A DNA stretch of 64,000 bases from Conchocele bisecta (taxonomy: Eukaryota; Mollusca; Bivalvia; Lucinida; Thyasiridae): positions 106,964,773 to 107,028,772 of the forward strand of contig CM055265.1 in NCBI GenBank assembly GCA_029237695.1. The letters are read 5' to 3'. The notes below the pieces were generated by a model that was given only the letters and a program-made list of their open reading frames with translations, was not told the origin of the DNA and did not search any database. How positions within the stretch are numbered: the stretch's first letter is position 1; every line of letters begins with the position of its first letter. Shown piece by piece: positions 1 to 12,447 of this stretch. A program made the translations under genes and the position numbers.

Positions 1-370
1 TATTGCGCTGCACAACTGAGCTATTATAAATATTTATTAAACATACACAAACGGATTCGGATAAACGTTGCGCCCTAAGATAAAATGTATATTGGCTGGT
101 TAGGGACACTTCGTTTACACGTTCCTTCGTGGCGAATTATCGTACAGGAGGCGAAGAAACGAATGAAGGAAGATTAATAATTAAACTTCGTCACTGTTTT
201 ACACATCGTGGGTCCCGTTTCGCTGGAGAAATTGGGTTTATGGGGTTTGCGATCAGTGTACATCCAGATCAACATCCACACAGTCTCCGATCAAGATCTG
301 CATTGTTGTCCATTTCATCGATGCAACACCCGCCATGATTCCAACAAGCAACGTCGATCAATATCAGGCT

Positions 371-604
371 GGGGCCCGTTTCACTAAACTTCGTACGACT
401 AAAATATTCGTAATTGCAAATTTAGGATTGTCTGGAAATTTCAATTGATGGATTTACATGTATTGAGCATAGGCTGCATATGCTCAATACATGTAAATCC
501 AATAATTATTTTCAAGAAAACATTGTTAATGTGAAATTTACTGACTATCATAATTTTACACTTACGAACATTTTAGTCGCACGAAGTTTAGTGAAACGGG
601 CCCC
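371..604. mobile_element. P1 foldback MITE
   Basis: Begins GGGGCCCGTTTCACTAAAC and ends with the reverse complement. The centre is a palindrome carrying GAGCATAGGCTGCATATGC. No coding capacity. One of eight full copies in the window. Confidence 0.85.
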
Positions 605-771
605 AGGAGTATGATATTTGACCAGGAGTTACATTGGTCACACTTTCCTTAAGCCCAATGTCTCAAGTAACAGTTACATCACTTTTTCTGATTCGCTGAA
701 TGCATACATGTACAATCATGTGGCTGTGACTCAAGCAATAGGGCTTATGGAATTTGTGATCAATGTAACGG

Positions 772-954
772 CGGCCGTTTCACTAAACTTCGTATGACTA
801 AAAGTTCGTAAGTGCATATTTCTCAATAACAACGTTGCATTGTAAAATATTATTGGATTTACATTTATTGAACATAGGCTGCATGTGCAGCCTATGTTCA
901 ATAAATGTAAATCCATCAATGGAAATTCGTACGAAGTTTAGTGAAACGGCCCCC
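772..954. mobile_element. P1 foldback MITE
   Basis: Same ends as the copy at 371, internally shortened; the central palindrome around 890 is preserved. Confidence 0.85.
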
Positions 955-1114
955 TGATAAGACACTCCAGTAGCCTGAACACGATCTATATTGTTAGAAG
1001 CATGGCGGGTACTGCTTCATTAGTGAAATAGCGAACAATGCAAATCCTGATCGGACTATGCTTATGCAAAATAATAAGCACCCTTTTTTCAGTCACAACC
1101 GCACATCTATAAAA

Positions 1115-1336
1115 TACGGAGCCCCGCAGCGGACATTGATTTTTTTTTATTAATTCGTTCTACAATTCGTTCCCTAAATTTAACAATTCGTTCCCTCGAA
1201 TTAACAATTCGTTCCCACTATATAGCAATTCGTTCCCTCGAATTAACAAATCGTGTTAGTTAGTGGGAACGAATTGTTATTTCGTGGGAACGAATTAATA
1301 AAAAAAAGAATCCTACGTCCCTTGCGGGGCTCCGTA
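1115..1336. mobile_element. P13 element, TACGGAGCCCCGC ends with internal GTTCCC repeats
   Basis: Inverted ends TACGGAGCCCCGCA flank a T-rich run, then a string of units of about 20 bases containing AACAATTCGTTCCC that changes to the complementary orientation halfway. Copies at 3077 and 22816 carry different unit numbers. Confidence 0.85.
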
Positions 1337-1871
1337 ATAAAATGCTGAAATACACAAAATGCAGATATTTTACTTACATAATGTAGGCACATTACTGCTA
1401 ATGCATCGTGTACAACAAACGAGTCCCAGCAACAGAAATGCAAGTATATCCAGCTTGACCATTCTCAACATGTTTTCCATATACATGTATTACATGCAGA
1501 AGCACAATAGCATTACTTCGTGATATTGAATATATTTATTTTATTTTTCTCAAAATTCTCATCAGTTTTCATGAGCTTTAAAAAGCGAACTGCACATTTC
1601 CCGCGTCTGGTTAGTGTATATATACCGCAGTCAATGGAGTATGACGTTCTATAATTACATTTGCTGTATAATCTAACAGTCACGACTAAATTCCCCTTCT
1701 AGAATTTATTCGATGTCGTGTCGGTGACATTGAGCCCGAAATACTAAAGTATATGTAGTCAAACATAAAGCAACATCAAGGGATATAAACCGGACCTTAC
1801 CTCGACTGCTCTTACGACATGCAACTACTGCCAATGTGACGTTCACATTTTATTTGCATATAGTTGGGCTG
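1337..1871. other. AT-rich spacer, nothing recognised
   Basis: No gene, no strong inverted repeat and no match to the other families seen by eye. Confidence 0.4.
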
Positions 1872-2376
1872 TTAAATGTGCATGCCCACTCAGTAGGCAC
1901 AAACTGTTCTTTATATCAAAGACACCATCTGCGACATTTTCTGGCAAATTAAACATTCATTTACAATTACTCCACGTACTGATTGGCATTATTATACAAT
2001 TTATATCAGACGTAAATTTCCACATTAATATCCGAGGGGCGGCAACCGTGTTTCCTTAAAATGTTAACGGATATTACTATGTATTATCTGTATTTATTGT
2101 TTGATGTGCATAGTTTATAATCTGTCGAAATTACTATTTTTTCAGGTGACGCATTTAATTAGTATACATACGTAAAAAATAGCCTGCCTCATTTGCATAT
2201 GCAAATAGACTGATACAACCGCGCGTCACTATCAGTAAAATAAATATTACAAAATGAATATATCTGTATAGCGGGCACTTGTAATTTTTAGAACTAGTGG
2301 AATAGTTACACAATTATACACTTATTTAATTCCTATAAAGAACATTTGTGCCTACTGAGTGGGCATGTACCTTTAA
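1872..2376. mobile_element. P3 MITE, TTAA-flanked
   Basis: Inverted ends read TTAA then (A)GGTACATGCCCACTCAG; this copy has a slightly changed left end. Internal landmarks are GATATCAGGGGCGATAACC and CCTCATTTGCATATGAAAA. The TTAA at both ends resembles a piggyBac-type target. Nine copies in the window. Confidence 0.85.
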
Positions 2377-2529
2377 ATTATTGCGAAGAATAAATATTGC
2401 ATGCACGGCAGAATGACGGATAACGGGAATTTCAAAATGGTTGTTTGTTCCAGAGTTATGGTTAGAAACCAGCAGAATGCCAGTTAAATAAAGTTGCGAT
2501 GGGAATTTTTACCATTGTACTAGCCTTAC

Positions 2530-2742
2530 TACGTACTATGGAACCTCTCTAAACCGGACACCCTTTGCACCTACGTGTGGTTAATTCTGATGGGTTTCAC
2601 TGTTATTTATCGCCGAAGGCACAGTCTGTTCGTCATCGCAAAGTACTACATCAAGGGTTGGAGTGTTCAGATGTCTGATTTACAGTGAAACCTCTCTAAA
2701 CCGGCACAGTCCAGGGTGTTCGGTTTAGAGAGGTTCCACTGT
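2530..2742. mobile_element. P4 pogo/Tc1-like MITE
   Basis: Contains AACCTCTCTAAACCGG in direct and inverted form and ends CCACTG followed by TA, the target expected for Tc1/mariner/pogo elements. The right end is a compact hairpin at 2684-2742. Confidence 0.75.
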
Positions 2743-2825
2743 ATGTGTTATTCACATGTGGTTGCGTGTACATACATGTACACATGGAAACTAGTTATAA
2801 CCTAAAGACAATCGGAACAGATGCA

Positions 2826-3030
2826 CTGTGGTGCGTGTTGACGAGCATCGTATGTGCATGGCTGTGACAGGAGGAATGGGGTTTATGGAATTTGTGACCA
2901 GTGCAGCTCCTGATCAAATAGCACACTCCTGTACATCTACATGTATATTGCTTGTTGGAAGCATGACTGGTGCGTCATTGATGCAATGGCGAACAATGTG
3001 CGGGTGCAAAGGATGATCTGGATCTACACT
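2826..3030. repeat. P14 interspersed repeat fragment
   Basis: Shares GGAATGGGGTTTATGGAATT and the 'GCATGACTGGTGCGTC' segment with the copy at 120-1060. Confidence 0.55.
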
Positions 3031-3076
3031 ACTCGCAACATGCATAAACACAATTTCTCTAGCAACGATCACATAC

Positions 3077-3520
3077 TACGGAGCCCCGCAGGGGACGTAT
3101 AATTCTTTTTTATTAATTCGTTCCCACAAAATAACAATTCATTCCCACGAAATAACGATTCGTTCCCTCACTTTAACAATTCGTTCCCTCGAATTAACAA
3201 CTCGTTCCCTCGATTTAGCAAGTCGTTCCCACGTATTGTTTTGGCGCGCAAATGCGCGCACAATACCTTTGATGTACTTTGAAGCAGTTTGAATTGTTAA
3301 ATTGAGGGAACGAATTGTTATTTTGTGGGAACGAATTGTTAATTGGAGGGAACGAATTGTTATTTCGTGGGAACGAATTATTAATTCGTGGGAACGAATT
3401 GTTATATCATGGAAATGAATTGTTAATTCGAGGGAACGAATTGTTAAATTTAGGGAACGAATTGTTATTTCGTGGGAACGAATTAATAAAAAAAATCCAT
3501 GTTCCCTGCGGGGCTCCGTA
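3077..3520. mobile_element. P13 element, long copy
   Basis: Same ends as the copy at 1115. The right half has about nine successive GGAACGAATTGTTA units (3305-3490), so the internal array has expanded here. Confidence 0.88.
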
Positions 3521-3606
3521 ACATGCTATAATTATGGGGATGAGGGCTAGTGAGGCAGTGGGGCTGAGGATTAAGTAATACTTACAGCAAGGTTAAACTA
3601 CTTAGA

Positions 3607-3772
3607 ACACGGTTGTCCGCATGTACGAGGTGATAATCCGCGAGATGAAAATTGATGGATTTACATTTATTGAGCATAGGCTGCATATGCAGCCTATGCT
3701 CAATAAATGCAAATCAAATAATTTCATCTCGTGGATTATCACCTCGTACAAGCGGACAACCGTGTTCTACGT
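3607..3772. mobile_element. Chimeric foldback: foreign arms with P1 core
   Basis: Outer arms (GAACACGGTTGTCCGC and a segment with GGTGATAATCC) are near-perfect inverted repeats unlike P1, but the central 75 bases are the P1 core palindrome. See findings. Confidence 0.8.
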
Positions 3773-3814
3773 AGTTTATCCCACACCCATATCGATGCTA
3801 TGTCTAGCGGGTAT

Positions 3815-4168
3815 TATAGGAATGAATGGCCTTTTTGTGGAATTTATCGGGGTATAAACTTGGAAAAGTCGAATACTGGACGAAGGCCGGAAGGCCTCGT
3901 CCAGTACTCCCGCGACTTTTCCAAGTTTATATCCCCAATAAATTCCACAAAAAGGCCATTCATTCCTTATAATTCCTGCATTTGAAATAAATTCATCAAG
4001 AAAATGTGTTTATTTTCCGTTTTCTTAAGAATTATTTTAACTGCGCCTCACAGTTACGGAAAGTAGTTCGGCGTGGGAGTTTACTGGGACATAAATTTTG
4101 AACAGAGACTTGCTACGGGCCAATCAAATGTTAGGGAATTGTGTAAATATTTTTGTGCTGGAATTATA
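3815..4168 (+). mobile_element. P2 foldback MITE
   Basis: A hairpin of about 150 bases (GAATGAATGGCCTTTTTG ... complement) is followed by a unique part ending TGTGCTGGAATTATA; the inner AATTCCAGCA and outer TGCTGGAATT form a second inverted pair. Six copies in the window. Confidence 0.85.
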
Positions 4169-4260
4169 CACATATGGGTAGAAAGAATAGAATGTTTATT
4201 TCATGGGCCCCAGACCGTCAAAACAACAAGACGCTCATGTGGTGTATCGTGTCATGACCG

Positions 4261-4486
4261 GTAGCCTATTTCACCAAAATTGCATATATTTGATGGTTAA
4301 AAGTATGCATAATTAGCATAATTAGCATACATAATGTACTACATTATCACAGCCATAATGACTGTAACAATATAATAAATTCAGTATAATAAAAATTAAA
4401 AAAATTATCCTTTGATTGAAAATTTCTTCCTCAAAGTGTACTTAGCAAGATAAGTATACTTTGCAATTTTTGTGAAATAGGCTACT
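4261..4486. mobile_element. P9 foldback MITE
   Basis: Inverted ends GTAGCCTATTTCACCA. The core pairs TTACATTATCACAGCC with its complement. Related copies at 17752, 18140, 28604 and 57893. Confidence 0.8.
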
Positions 4487-4574
4487 GCTTTGGCCCTCAG
4501 GTACGTCTTTGGCATTCTTGTATGTTAGGGTTTAATCTGGTTATACCCCTTGTATGAGTTATACGATTATTCAT

Positions 4575-4818
4575 AATCCTATTACTTGTAGGGGAAGGGG
4601 CCAGGTGACTTTGGTGTGGTATGGACCTGGCGCCAGGTCAGGTTATTTCAAGGCTGAATATATATTTTATTTCGATGTAAATATTTCGTTCTCATTTTGG
4701 GATTTCCTCCCTAATGCAGCAGGTTACATGCGGGATCGAACCCGTTGGCTCGGCTTTAAATTACCCCAGCTGTTGATAGGCCGTTAAACACCAATACATC
4801 AAATAAATCAATCAAATA
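4575..4818. mobile_element. SINE-like retroelement with AAATAAATCAATCA tail
   Basis: Contains a box-B-like GATCGAACCC on the complementary sense, a conserved region with GGCCGTTAAACACCAATAC, and ends in a simple repeat tail, the layout of mollusc tRNA-derived SINEs. The head is not complete by eye. Confidence 0.5.
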
Positions 4819-4820
4819 TA

Positions 4821-5171
4821 TTATAGGAATGAATGGCCTTTTTGTGGAATTTATCCGGGTATAAACTTGGAAAAGTCGCGGGAATGCTGGACGAAGGACT
4901 CGTCCAGTAATCCCGCGACTTTTCCAAGTTTATATCCCCGATACATTCCACAAAAAGGCCATTCATTCCTTATAATTCCAGCATTTGAAATAAATGCATC
5001 AAGAAAATGTGTTTATTTTCCGTTTTCTTAAGAATTATTTTAACTGCGCCTCACGGTTACGGAAAGTAGTTCGGCGTGGGAGTTTATTGGGATATAAATT
5101 TTGGACAGAGACTTGCTACGGGCCAATCAAATGTTAGGGAATTGTGTAAATAGTTTTGTGCTGGAATTATC
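4821..5171 (+). mobile_element. P2 foldback MITE
   Basis: Nearly identical to 3815-4168 with a slightly shortened loop. It begins just after the SINE tail, so that tail may have supplied the target. Confidence 0.85.
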
Positions 5172-5174
5172 ATA

Positions 5175-5600
5175 TTGTATTGTGGACTGGCCACAAATGG
5201 CATGCATTCAACACATCAAGATTAAAATTGGCCACCTATGGCATAAGCTCCATTGCTTCAGTCACGTATCTGGAGATACATGTAAACTGGCCACAAATGC
5301 CATAAACCATTTCTCCAGTCACAGATCAAACCGACAAGTAGTATGTCCATAGATGGAATAAGTCGCATTTATCCAGTCACAGATCAAATCCACGAGTACA
5401 TGTAGTATGTCCACAGATGGAATTAGCCGCATTTCTTCAGTCACAGATCAGGATCGACACAAAATGTAGCCACACATGCCATTCGCCCCATTACCTCACA
5501 GATCGGGAATAAGACTGGCCATGACTGCGATAAGCCCAATTTATCCAGTTACAGGCCACGAACTAGATTGGCCATAAATGCCATAAGCCCTGCTGGCGAT
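5175..5600. repeat. Degenerate tandem repeat, unit about 60 bases
   Basis: 'CAGTCACAGATCA' followed by 'ATGGCATAAGC'-like words recurs about seven times with drift; it resembles the P14 vocabulary, so it may be an amplified P14 piece. Confidence 0.45.
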
Positions 5601-5918
5601 CTGTGTGTATCCTTTGTTGAAAATGCCGCTGCAGTATACAAATACACTATCAAAACAGATCATGCGCATCTACGTCCGTTTAATGCTTACGCATATCGAT
5701 TTCAACCAATCGGGTTGCTGATAAATATGTCATGTGACTAATCGACCGGCAGAAAATTAGTGAATAGCCATCAATCGTCGAGATAAACAAACACAAAGCA
5801 TTCTGATTATTGCAACCAGTATTGAACTCTTTAATATCAGTGACTACGCGCATCATATTGAGTAATGGATTAGGCGTTTCAAACTAAACATCATGATTTA
5901 AGTTGAATAACTGCTTGT

Positions 5919-6134
5919 ACAGTGAAACTTCTCTAAACCGGACACCCTGGGAGGTCGCCCAGGGTGTCCGATTTAGAGAGGTTTCGCTGTAAATCATTCA
6001 TGTAACCATTCCGAGACATGTGTGTGACTGTGCTATGCGATCAGGCATTGTCACCGGAGATAGATGACCAAGAAATCCATAAAATTAAGATCACAGATGT
6101 GTTCTTGGTGTTCGGTTTAGAGAGATTCCACTGT
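5919..6134. mobile_element. P4 MITE, full copy with TA flanks
   Basis: Starts TA then CAGTGAAACTTCTCTAAACC, has a hairpin (5919-5991), a middle with GACCAAGAAATCCAT, and a right end GAGATTCCACTG then TA. Same architecture as 29707-29933. Confidence 0.82.
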
Positions 6135-6404
6135 ATATACCGATTTAGCAAATCAATTTGCACAATTTTTCTGCGCATCACAGACACCAGACCGTGGGAA
6201 ATCATACTATGGATCGTTAAATTATAATACAATGTCTGTACAGCTTACATGTATCTAAATATAGTGACTGAATAATAGGAATGACTAACTTTGTATATAA
6301 AAATAGCTACATACACTGTATGACGTCAATGTGTCACGCATCAGTGTCGGAATTACTTTGGCCAAAGGTGAATCCAGGGTCAATAACCCATACATTTGGT
6401 CTGT

Positions 6405-7270
6405 TTAAAGGTACATGCCCACTCAGTGGGCACAAACTGCTTTTTTTATATCAGAGACATCATCTGAGACATTTTCTATCAAAATAAACATTCATTCACC
6501 ATTATCCCACGTATTGATTGGCATCATTATACATTTTATATCAGACGTAAATTTTCACACTGATATCAGGGGCGATAACCGCGTTTCCTAAAAATGGAAA
6601 CTGATATTGCTATTTATTATCTTTGTTTATTTTTTTGATGTACAATGATCATACTTTATAATCTGTCTAAATAAATAAAAAAGAGCATGCCTCATTTGCA
6701 TATAAAAATAGCCTGATACAACCGCGCGTCACTATCAGTAAAATAAATATTACTAAATAGAGGATATTAATATTTTTGCAACGAATATGACATATATGCT
6801 CATCGAGTGGTGTGGAATGTCCATATTTCACGAGTGCCGTTAGGCACGAGTGAAATATGGACATTTCACACCACGAGATGAACATATATGTCATATTCGT
6901 TGCAAAAATATGAATATTCTATTTATTATATACCGCTCCATGGAAATTAGCAGTTTTTTTAGACTGTATACGGTAATGAATGTGTATTTGCAGCCTATTT
7001 GCAGTCCGGTACTGCAGGTGCGCGTTATGAATATAGATAGCGGAAGTAGTCGTATTTTCACCGGAAGATGTTTATTTCATCGATAAGAACATATGACTTT
7101 TATTTACATCGTATAACTATGTATTTCATGGGTAGGTATATAATAAATGATTATATCTGTATAGCGGGCACTTGTATTGTTTAGAAATGGTGGAATAGCT
7201 ACACAATTATACACTTATTTATTTCCTATACAGAACAGTTTGTGCCTACTGAGTGGGCATGTACCTTTAA
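6405..7270. mobile_element. P3 MITE, enlarged by a nested P16 element
   Basis: TTAA at 6405-6408 and 7267-7270, ends AGGTACATGCCCACTCAG and complement. The P3 text is interrupted at about 6756 and resumes at about 7146 (AAATGATTATATCTG). Confidence 0.85.
6756..7145. mobile_element. P16 element nested in P3
   Basis: Opens with a near-perfect foldback (6765-6915) whose arms carry CAACGAATATGACATATATG, followed by a unique right part with ATATACCGC and TAGCGGAAGTAG. A partial relative lies at 14235-14610. Confidence 0.75.
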
Positions 7271-7702
7271 ATTTAGTATCCTTCGATTGCGGAAATGTAC
7301 ATTCTGAACGTTAAATAACGAAATATGGCGTTAACACTGACACTAATCTTGTTTTACTTCATTTGATTGGAGGGTACTATTTGATTGCGTAGTTTTGTTC
7401 AATTGGCTCGTCGTTGAACCGTGGCATGTTTTCATTGCGTGATCAGCGACTGGCGCATCCAGGTCAATATCACATTTAGAAGAGAGACGAGTCCGAGACT
7501 GATATTCAGGTGATAATCATTTTTGTCCGCAATCATGTGACCCTCTATTGGACAATCTCATTGGCTGGACTTCTCTGTCATATAATAATGATCGTTATCA
7601 GACTACAGGAGTGTGATATTTTATCAGGAGCTACCCTGGTCACAAATCCCTTAATCCCCTGTTCTCCAGTCGCAACCCAAAATATAAGGGCCATTATTAG
7701 GT

Positions 7703-7844
7703 TTGAGACGGCTTTCAGCTGCGCCGAAAACCTATTGTATTCGTTGTTTTTAGGTTTGAGGCGGCTTTCAGCTGCGTCGAAAACCTATTGTATTCGTTGT
7801 TTTTTTTTAGGTTTGAGGCGGCTTTCAGCTGCGCCGAAAATCTA

Positions 7845-7852
<8 letters not shown>
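7703..7852. repeat. Three tandem copies of a unit of about 55 bases
   Basis: GGCTTTCAGCTGCG and AAAACCTATTGTATTCG repeat three times. The same words, reversed, flank the poly(A) run at 39.2 kb, so this is the end of the array family that follows. Confidence 0.8.
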
Positions 7853-7880
<28 letters not shown>

Positions 7881-9117
7881 TCAGCCGTTCAGGCTACAGC
7901 CCAAACCGCTGGTCGGATCGAACCGATTTCAAAAATTATTTTTGCATTGGAAAGCTGACAACATTCTCTATCTCGGCCTCGCTGACAGTTCTCGGCTATC
8001 TGGTCAAATAAGAGAGCTATAGGGATTTGAAGTTGAAATATGTACATACTTTTCAACGATTTTGCCGAATTTTTGCCGAATTTCGGCTGATAACGGGTGG
8101 TCTTTGCAAACGTTTTCCAATTTGTACAGTAATGTCAGCAACATAATTTCTTGCCAGTGTGATAGGGGAGTGTCAGGCGCATAAAAGATGATAATTTGCA
8201 GAGCTCTATCTTGACTACTTCCGGTTCTATTGGATGTCAAAGATGAACGTCTTTTTTTCAAGTTTTCAAAATAGAGCAAACGGATGTGACGTCAGCTTCG
8301 TTATTTATCAATAGATTTCAAAATTTCTTGCTGCGGTCGATATTTCAGTCATTTAGCTAAAACTTTCCCGCTTTGTGCCCGGCCTATGGTGAAAAACAAA
8401 CGAAAACACTGGCGGAATATTGCACATATGTAATTTCCGTTTTTTTAGGTGTATTTACAAATGGCGTAAACTGCAATTTAGGGGCGATAACTATCGAAAA
8501 ATAATCATCCGCTGACTTACAGGCTCCCTCCATCTACACCAAACCGCTGGTCGGATCGACTTCAAATTTTGCATGCCGATTCGGATCAAGTGTGAGCAGA
8601 GACTCAGAGATTTTCAGATATCTGTTAATGCTACTTCCCACGAAAACGGAAGTGACGTCATACTTCCTATAACTTCCTTATTTTCCAACCGATTTCAAGA
8701 ATTCTTTTTGCATCGGAAAGCTGACAAAATTCTCTATCTCAGATTCACTGACAGTTTTCGGCTGTCTGCTCAAATAAAAGAGCTATATGCATTTGAAGTT
8801 GAAAAATGTACATACTTTTCAACGATTTTGCCGAATTTCGACTGATAACGGGTGGTCTTTACAAACGTTTTCCAATTTGTACAGTACTGTCAGCAACATA
8901 ATTTCTTGCCAGGGTGATAGGGGAGTGTCAGCCGCATGAAAGATGATAATTTTCAGAGCTATATCTTGACTACTTACGGCTCTATTCGATGTCAAAGATG
9001 AACGTATTTTTTCAAGTTTTCAAAATAGAGCAAACGGATGTGACGTCAGCTTCGTTATTTATCATTCGATTTCAATTGTTTTTGCTGTAGTCGATATTTC
9101 AGTCCTTTAGCTAAAAC

Positions 9118-9187
9118 TTTGGCTGAGGATCGAACCCGGTATCCCTCGCTCCGAGCCCATCGCTCTACCTCTAAGCTAACCGGCCCC
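9118..9187 (-). other. tRNA-like (SINE head) segment, unit 1
   Basis: On the minus strand TTAGCTTAGAGGTAGAGC matches an A box and GGGTTCGATCC a B box at tRNA spacing. The acceptor stem does not pair well, so I read it as a tRNA-derived SINE head, not a working tRNA. Confidence 0.6.
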
Positions 9188-10751
9188 ACATCGGTGTGAT
9201 GATGCGAACACAAGAATGTTGGACTGTTCATTCTAAAACTTCAGAAATTCTTTTTGCAACTGATAGTTTACACCTTGGGCTAAAGCTTAGTTACACATGA
9301 AATCAATGTTTGAGGCTCAAACCGTTGATGCAGCTCAAGCTGCTCTAGAATTTTTTTTTTTTTTTTTTTTATTCAGCCGTTCAGTCTACAGCCCAAACCG
9401 CTGGTCGGATCGACTTCAAATTTTGCATGCCGATTCGGATCAAGTGTGAGCAGAGACTCAGAGATTTTCAGAAATATCTGAAATCCACTTTCCACGAAAC
9501 CGGAAGTGACGTCATATTTTCTATAACTTTCTATAACTTCCTTATTTTGCAACCGATTTCAAAAATTCTTTTTGCATTGGAAAGCTGACAAAATTCTCTA
9601 TCTCGATCTGGCTGACAGTTCTCGGCTATCTGGTCAACTAAGAGAACTATAGGCATTTGAATTTGAAAAATGTACATACTTTTCAACGATTTTGCCGAAT
9701 TATTGCCGAATTTCGGCTGATAACGGGTGGTCTTTACAAACGTTTTCCAATTTGTACAGTAATGTCAGCAACATAATTTCTTGCCAGTGTGATAGGGGAG
9801 TGTCAGGCGCATAAAAGATGATAATTTTCAGAGCTCTATCTTGACTACTTCCGGTTCTATTGGATGTCAAAGATGAACGTCTTTTTTTCAAGTTTTCAAA
9901 ATAGAGCAAACGGATGTGACGTCAGATTCGTTATTTATCAATAGATTTCAAAATTTCTTGCTGCGGTCGATATTTCAGTCATTTAGCTAAAACTTTCCCG
10001 CTTTGTGCCCGGCCTATGGTGAAAAACAAACGAAAACTTCACTGGCGGAATATTGCACATATGTAATTTCCGTTTTATTAGGTGTATTTACAAATGGCGT
10101 AAACTGCAATTTAGGGGCGATAACTATCGAAAAATAATCATCCGCTGACTTACAGGCTCCCTCCATCTACACCAAACCGCTGGTCGGATCGACTTCAAAT
10201 TTTGCATGCCGATTCGGATCAAGTGTGAGCAGAGACTCAGAGATTTTCAGATATCTGTTAATGCTACTTCCCACGAAAAACGGAAGTGACGTCATACTTC
10301 CTATAACTTCCTTATTTTCCAACCGATTTCAAGAATTCTTTTTGCATCGGAAAGCTGACAAAATTCTCTATCTCAGATCACTGACAGTTTTCGGCTGTCT
10401 GCTCAAATAAAAGAGCTATATGCATTTGAAGTTGAAAAATGTACATACTTTTCAACGATTTTGCCGAATTTCGACTGATAACGGGTGGTCTTTACAAACG
10501 TTTTCAATTTGTACAGTACTGTCAGCAAACATTAATTTCTTGCCTAGGGTGATAGGGGAGTGTCAGCCGCATGAAAGATGATAATTTTCAGAGCTATATC
10601 TTGACTACTTACGGCTCTATTCGATGTCAAAGATGAACGTATTTTTTCAAGTTTTCAAAATAGAGCAAACGGATGTGACGTCAGCTTCGTTATTTATCAT
10701 TCGATTTCAATTGTTTTTGCTGTAGTCGATATTTCAGTCCTTTAGCTAAAA

Positions 10752-10824
10752 CTTTGGCTGAGGATCGAACCCGGTATCCCTCGCTCCGAGCCCATCGCTC
10801 TACCACTAAGCTAACCGGACCCCG
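10752..10824 (-). other. tRNA-like (SINE head) segment, unit 2
   Basis: Same A and B boxes as at 9118, with a GGGGTCC duplication near the 5' end. Confidence 0.6.
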
Positions 10825-12384
10825 GCCCCACATCGGTGTGATGATGCGAACACAAGAATGTTGGACTGTTCATTCTAAAACTTCAGAAATTCTTTTTGCA
10901 ACTGATAGTTTACACCTTGGGCTAAAGCTTAGTTACACATGAAATCAATGTTTGAGGCTCAAACCGTTGATGCAGCTCAAGCTGCTCTAGAATTTTTTAT
11001 TTTTTTTTTTTTTTTTTTTTTTTTTATTCAGCCGTTCAGTCTACAGCCCAAACCGCTGGTCGGATCGACTTCAAATTTTGCATGCCGATTCGGATCAAGT
11101 GTGAGCAGAGACTCAGAGATTTTCAGAAATACTGAAATCCACTTTCCACGAAACCGGAAGTGACGTCATATTTTCTATAACTTTCTATAACTTCCTTATT
11201 TTGCAACCGATTTCAAAAATTCTTTTTGCATTGGAAAGCTGACAAAATTCTCTATCTCGATCTGGCTGACAGTTCTCGGCTATCTGGTCAACTAAGAGAA
11301 CTATAGGCATTTGAATTTGAAAAATGAAAAATGTACATACTTTTCAACGATTTTGCCGAATTATTGCCGAATTTCGGCTGATAACGGGTGGTCTTTACAA
11401 ACGTTTTCCAATTTGTACAGTAATGTCAGCAACATAATTTCTTGCCAGTGTGATAGGGGAGTGTCAGGCGCATAAAAGATGATAATTTTCAGAGCTCTAT
11501 CTGACTACTTCCGGTTCTATTGGATGTCAAAGATGAACGTCTTTTTTTCAAGTTTTCAAAATAGAGCAAACGGATGTGACGTCAGATTCGTTATTTATCA
11601 ATAGATTTCAAAATTTCTTGCTGCGGTCGATATTTCAGTCCTTTACTAAAACTAAAACTTTCCCGCTTTGTGCCCGGCCTATGGTGAAAAACAAACGAAA
11701 ACTTCACTGGCGGAATATTGCACATATTTAATTTCCGTTTTATTATATTTACAAATGGCGTAAACTGCAATTTAAGGGCGATAACTATCGAAAAATAATC
11801 ATCCGCTGACTTACGGGCTCCCTCCATCTACACCAAACCGCTGGTCGGATCGACTTCAAATTTTGCATGCCGATTCGGATCAAGTGTGAGCAGAGACTCA
11901 GAGATTTTCAGATATCCTTTAATACTACTTTCCACGAAAACGGAAGTGACGTCATACTTCCTATAACTTCCTATAACCGATTTCAAGAATTCTTTTTGCA
12001 TCTCAGATTCACTGACAGTTTTCGGCTATCTTCTCAAATAAAAGAGCTATATGCATTTGAAGTTGAAAAATGTACATACTTTTCAACGATCTTGCCGAAT
12101 TTCTGCTGATAACGGGTGGTCTTTACAAACGTTTTCCAATGTGTACAGTACTGTCAGCAACATAATTTCTTGCCAGGGTGATAGGGGAGTGTCAGCCGCA
12201 TGACAGATGATAATTTTCAGAGCTGTATCTTGACTACTTACGGCTCTATTCGATGTCAAAGATGAACGTATTTTTTCAAGTTTTCAAAATAGAGCAAACG
12301 GATGTGACGTCAGCTTCGTTATTTATTATTCGATTTCAATTGTTTTTGCTGTAGTCGATATTTCAGTCCTTTAGCTAAAACTTT

Positions 12385-12447
12385 GGTGAGGATGAACCCG
12401 GTATCCCTCGCTCCGAGTCCATCGCTCTACCTCTAAGCTAACCGGCC
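12385..12447 (-). other. tRNA-like (SINE head) segment, unit 3, decayed
   Basis: Same layout as the two other units, but the B box has lost a base (GGTTCATCC), so this copy is degraded. Confidence 0.55.

Larger units (their letters stand above)
120..1060. repeat. P14 interspersed repeat, split by two P1 insertions
   Basis: Words such as 'GAATGGGGTTTATGG', 'TGTGACCAGTGTAGCTCC' and 'GAACAATGTAGATCCTGATC' recur at 2.8, 7.6, 12.7, 13.1, 26.0, 33.4, 36.6, 39.5, 58.7 and 62.3 kb. The P14 text runs up to 370, resumes at 605 and again at 955, so both P1 copies were inserted later. Confidence 0.6.

Noticed and set aside
7510..8022. 170-codon plus-strand frame, the longest uninterrupted frame in the window
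   Set aside because: It crosses P14 text, three copies of a short tandem repeat and a poly(T) run; no domain resemblance.
9118..9187. Functional tRNA gene on the minus strand
   Set aside because: A and B boxes are good, but the acceptor stem does not pair and the segment is repeated once per 1.6 kb unit; a SINE head explains it better.
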